DNA of 64,000 bases. Source: CAVXTF01 sp963701375. GTDB taxonomy: Bacteria > Actinomycetota > Acidimicrobiia > Acidimicrobiales > CAVXTF01. The DNA lies in assembly GCA_963701375.1 (NCBI GenBank), contig CAVOZT010000003.1, positions 248,001-312,000 of the forward strand, in the 5' to 3' direction. How positions within the stretch are numbered: position 1 is the stretch's first letter; each line of letters begins with the position of its first letter. This document shows, piece after piece, positions 61,554 to 64,000 of this stretch. Position numbers and translations under genes: made by a program. Under the pieces are notes generated by a model. The model was not told the origin of the DNA, did not search any database, and saw nothing but the letters and a program-made list of their open reading frames with translations.

Positions 61554-62574
61554 CTACAAGTCGATCGGAGAGTCGTCCGGGGTGAGTAGAAGGTCTTCGA
61601 TCTGGAAGTGCTCGCGCCAGTCAAGCAGGAGGTCGCGCACCGTCGGATAGGTCCTCGGACTACCGCTCGTTCTGTCGATGACCGCGAGGGAGTAACCGAG
61701 GCCATGGAAATAGTTCAAGTACTCCGCCGGAGTCGATCCTGAAACCTGTTCCAACATGGCTTCGCTGAGCTCGGTCGTGACGACCGGGCGATAGCGCTCG
61801 ATCAACTTTCGGGCGCCTGCTACCACACGGGCTTCTGCTCCCTCGACATCGATCTTCAGAAGCCCGACGGGCTCGTCAACCAAATCGTCCAACCGGAACG
61901 TCGGCACGACGGTTCCGGGATTAGCCAGGAGGTCCTCGTCGTCTACGAGGCCGCCGTTCGATCCGATATGCGTCGAGTAGTAGGCCCAGCCGGTCTGCGC
62001 ATCGCAGGCCACGGGCAGGACGGTCACGTTGGTCCGTCCCTTCAGGCGCATCGTGCTCAGCAGAAGGCGGCAATTCTCCGAACTCGGCTCGATCGCAATG
62101 ACTCTGCCTTCTGATCCGACGAGTGCTGACGCCAACATCGAGTAGTAGCCGACGTTGGCACCGACATCGACGACGGTCATACCGGGCCTACAGAACCGTT
62201 CGAAGACGGCCGTCAAGTGGGGTTCGTATTCCCCGGCCTGCAAGGTCAAGGACACCGAACGGTCGGCAGTGTCGCACAGGAGCTCGATGTCTCCCACCCG
62301 TGCCAGGGTCACGTCGTCGCGAGAAAGCTGGATCGAGAAATTGGTCAACGCAAGCTGGTGTTCGACTGCACCGAGCATTCGGCGGATCGTCGAACGGGTC
62401 GCTCAGGTCTCCTGTTCCGGCGTCGTCAACCAGCTGTCGGATGGCGGGGTCCTTCAAGTTCGGGTAAAGCAACTTCACAAGCTCCGGGTACGTCAACCCT
62501 CGTTGTGGCAGCACTCCGCCCAAGCGACGGATCGTCCTGATCCGGATCGCTTCGACAAACTGCTCGAGATTCAT
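61554..62574 (-). CDS. FkbM-family methyltransferase (one frame change)
   Basis: The first frame gives MNLEQFVEAIRIRTIRRLGG and a short helical N-terminus through TGDLSDP; the second starts at RRMLGAVEHQLALTNF and carries the FkbM core: MTVVDVGANVGYYSML, GRVIAIEPSSENC, and GLLKIDVEGAEARVV. FkbM enzymes methylate sugar or polyketide hydroxyls. The frames join near 62391-62397 by one base. Total length about 340 residues. There is no sugar-transferase neighbour here to name the substrate. Confidence 0.82.
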
Positions 62575-62693
62575 GGGGCCCGCAGAGTACATCGGGCGCT
62601 TCAGGACATGAGCCAAGACAGCAAGTACCGCCGGCCTCCAAACAAGCGACCGGCGGCACTCTTTGCCAAATATGCGACTAAACGCTGGTTCTC

Positions 62694-62774
62694 CTAAACG
62701 CTGCTTCTCCGCACCAGCATCACGATAGCGAGGATGACAAGGATCAACACGACCGTTCCAATTCCGATGTACAT
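62694..62774 (-). CDS. 26-residue single-pass membrane microprotein
   Basis: An ATG behind AAGGAGAGG opens a reading frame with a hydrophobic helix MYIGIGTVVLILVILAIVML followed by a basic VRRSSV tail and a TAG stop. The good ribosome site, the clean membrane helix and the positive inside tail support it as a gene. It begins a minus-strand group of small stress-type proteins. Function unknown. Confidence 0.6.
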   Translation of the reverse strand: MYIGIGTVVLILVILAIVMLVRRSSV

Positions 62775-62872
62775 GGCTGCCTCTCCTTTCTCCGCTATTG
62801 CTCTTCAATTGCAGATGGTCGAGTGCTCTGCTTGCGAGCACTTCCGAACGTGGCTCTACGTGTGCGTGTCGT

Positions 62873-63130
62873 CTAGGTGTACGTGTCCTCGCGGCGCACC
62901 ACGTTCGTCCCGTCGTCAACGACAGTCCGATGCCTTCGCCAGCCGCCGCCCCCACCCCAAAGACCGAGGGCCAAGAGCGACAATACGAATCCGATCACAC
63001 CGACGATCATCAGGATCACCCCGACGGTGCGTATATTGAAACCGTGCTGGTACGGGCTCACAGTAACGGCGAAATCGAGAATTGCGCCGACCGCGAACAC
63101 AACGATACTCGCAGCTATACCGCTAACCAT
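62873..63130 (-). CDS. DUF6458-like two-helix membrane protein
   Basis: An 85-residue protein with two transmembrane helices (AASIVVFAVGAILDFAVTV and TVGVILMIVGVIGFVLSLLAL), then a Gly/Trp stretch and a basic RRHRTVVDDGTNVVRRED tail. This matches the actinobacterial DUF6458 layout (helix, AVGAIL-FAV, TVG-ILMIVG, tail with RRTVV). ATG 63130 follows GGAGG by eight bases. No function is assigned. Confidence 0.7.
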   Translation of the reverse strand: MVSGIAASIVVFAVGAILDFAVTVSPYQHGFNIRTVGVILMIVGVIGFVLSLLALGLWGGGGGWRRHRTVVDDGTNVVRREDTYT

Positions 63131-63225
63131 CTCAACATCCTCCTTCAACGGTTACGCGCCTCGGATTTGCCTGTACCCGAACTACCCGTGCGAAAACGGT
63201 CATTTTCAAACCTGAATGCGTCCGT

Positions 63226-63399
63226 TCACCAGCGGTACCAGCGGGCACCGCGCCCGCCTGCTGCTTCGCCACGAGCAAGAACGAAACCCAACACCCAGAC
63301 GAAGAACACGACAAGCGCGATTATCCACAGCGTGTGCACCGCAAACCCCAGGCCTCCGAGAAGGAGGGCAATTAGAAGCACAAGCAAGATGAGCGCCAT
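63226..63399 (-). CDS. 57-residue hydrophobic protein
   Basis: Two hydrophobic helices: MALILLVLLIALLLGGLGFA and TLWIIALVVFFVWVLGFVLA, with GLGFAVHTLWIIA as recognisable core, then a Gly/Arg tail ending GARWYRW. The core recurs in small actinobacterial membrane proteins of unknown role. Its ATG overlaps the CsbD stop (TGATG), so the two are co-translated. Confidence 0.75.
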   Translation of the reverse strand: MALILLVLLIALLLGGLGFAVHTLWIIALVVFFVWVLGFVLARGEAAGGRGARWYRW

Positions 63400-63638
63400 C
63401 AAGCACCCTTCTCCTGGGCCGCACGCTCGCGACTCTCCGCTGCCTTTTCTTCAACTCGGTGGGCTTCCGCCTGAGCCTCGCGCTTGGCGGCGTCTCGAGC
63501 TGCTTGGGCTTTGTCCTGCTGCGCCCGGCCTTCGGAGGTGAGCTTGTCGTTGTCCGTTACGGCGCCGACGGCTTCTTTTGCCCTTCCCTTGATTTCTTCC
63601 GCGATACCCGTCGCAGCTTCTTTCGGTCCGCTTGCCAT
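63399..63638 (-). CDS. CsbD-like stress protein
   Basis: A 79-residue, highly charged, Ala-rich helical protein starting MASGPKEAATGIAEEIKGRA with KEAVGAVTDNDKLTSEGRAQ, the CsbD domain (GKxKEAxGxxTxDxxLxxxGxxxQ). The C-terminal half is a long amphipathic Ala/Glu/Arg helix. CsbD proteins follow general stress sigma factors in Bacillus; the biochemical role is unknown. It is the first gene of a pair with the hydrophobic protein. Confidence 0.88.
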   Translation of the reverse strand: MASGPKEAATGIAEEIKGRAKEAVGAVTDNDKLTSEGRAQQDKAQAARDAAKREAQAEAHRVEEKAAESRERAAQEKGA

Positions 63639-64000
63639 GATCTTCTGTCCTTCCGTTTCCGTAGATAGCTCGACCCACCGTTGATACGACGCGCCGTCGC
63701 TATGTCTGCTTGATGCCCTCAGCACGTTTCGCTGGTCAGCACGAACGTTTCGGACGTGGCTTACCTCGTCCGTGGTCCGAGGGGAACACAAGGAGCATCC
63801 CCACACGCGATGTGCTTCAAACGGTACGCCCAGCAATTTGCAGGCGGTATGGACATTGGACCTGGACAGCGAGCGGCCCGCCTCACGAGGGGCGGCCTTC
63901 GCACCGGCGCCGCCGACCTGGCGCATCGACTACCGCGGCAAGTGGACTGGAAGTTCCGACAGTCCTCGGAGATTGATGCGGCCGTTCCACGCTGGCTCGC
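63639..64000. other. end of window, no supported gene
   Basis: I see no gene here with recognisable content. The minus-strand frame upstream of csbD is open but lacks family features. The promoter of csbD should lie in the first 100 bases. A gene could begin beyond the window end. Confidence 0.4.

Noticed and set aside
1..64000. Genomic island or prophage
   Set aside because: No integrase, phage structural gene or att repeat was seen; apart from the IS30 element the gene content is chromosomal.

Overview
The window is high-GC bacterial DNA with actinobacterial gene order: clpC-radA-disA-carD-ispD-ispF-rlmB, a polyprenyl synthase beside lysS-coaX-nadC-nadB-panD-panC, a folate block followed by hpt-tilS-DUF2342, and a sigR/rsrA-type sigma/anti-sigma pair. 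A DUF3263 plus LytR_C pair, a CarD regulator and a coproheme-type HemQ fit the same phylum. The mix of S53 peptidase, TauD, Rieske and acyl-CoA genes suggests an uncultivated Acidimicrobiia-like lineage; the phylum is fairly secure, the class is a guess.

Layout. 1-5.7 kb (minus strand): an unknown gene, a NIL-domain protein, a LarE-like sulfur transferase, HemQ, groEL behind two CIRCE operators, and a ubiquitin-like sulfur carrier coupled to thrC, which has a SAM-I riboswitch in its leader. 5.8-9.9 kb: a compatible-solute set (gpgS, glycerate kinase, otsA, otsB). 10-15.8 kb: VirR-like pair, small heat-shock relic, tRNA-Thr, methyltransferase, esterase-like hydrolase, ABC binding protein, TauD dioxygenase. 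15.9-18 kb: DNA methyltransferase plus an unknown partner that may be its restriction enzyme. 18-27.7 kb: acyl-CoA synthetase, a secreted beta-helix protein, then a tight catabolic operon (FAD dehydrogenase, Rieske oxygenase, acyl-CoA ligase, E1 alpha, E1 beta, stand-alone lipoyl carrier). 28-31.5 kb: PH-like membrane protein, IS30-family element, secreted Ig/cadherin-like protein. 31.7-54 kb: the housekeeping core listed above (RNA modification, isoprenoid, c-di-AMP, proteostasis, NAD, CoA and folate genes). 54-64 kb: redox-type sigma/anti-sigma pair, drug-type ABC exporter divergent from a TetR regulator with twin operators, two exported proteins including an S53 peptidase, an FkbM methyltransferase, and a cluster of very small membrane or stress proteins.

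A property of the sequence itself matters for every reader: at least a dozen conserved genes (thrC, gpgS, glycerate kinase, lytR_C, DNA methyltransferase, FAD dehydrogenase, rlmB, clpC, panC, tilS, sigR, tetR, fkbM) are interrupted by single-base frame changes, several of them in short homopolymers. Indel errors in the assembly are much more likely than so many dead essential genes. I list these genes over their full reconstructed span and state where the frame changes.
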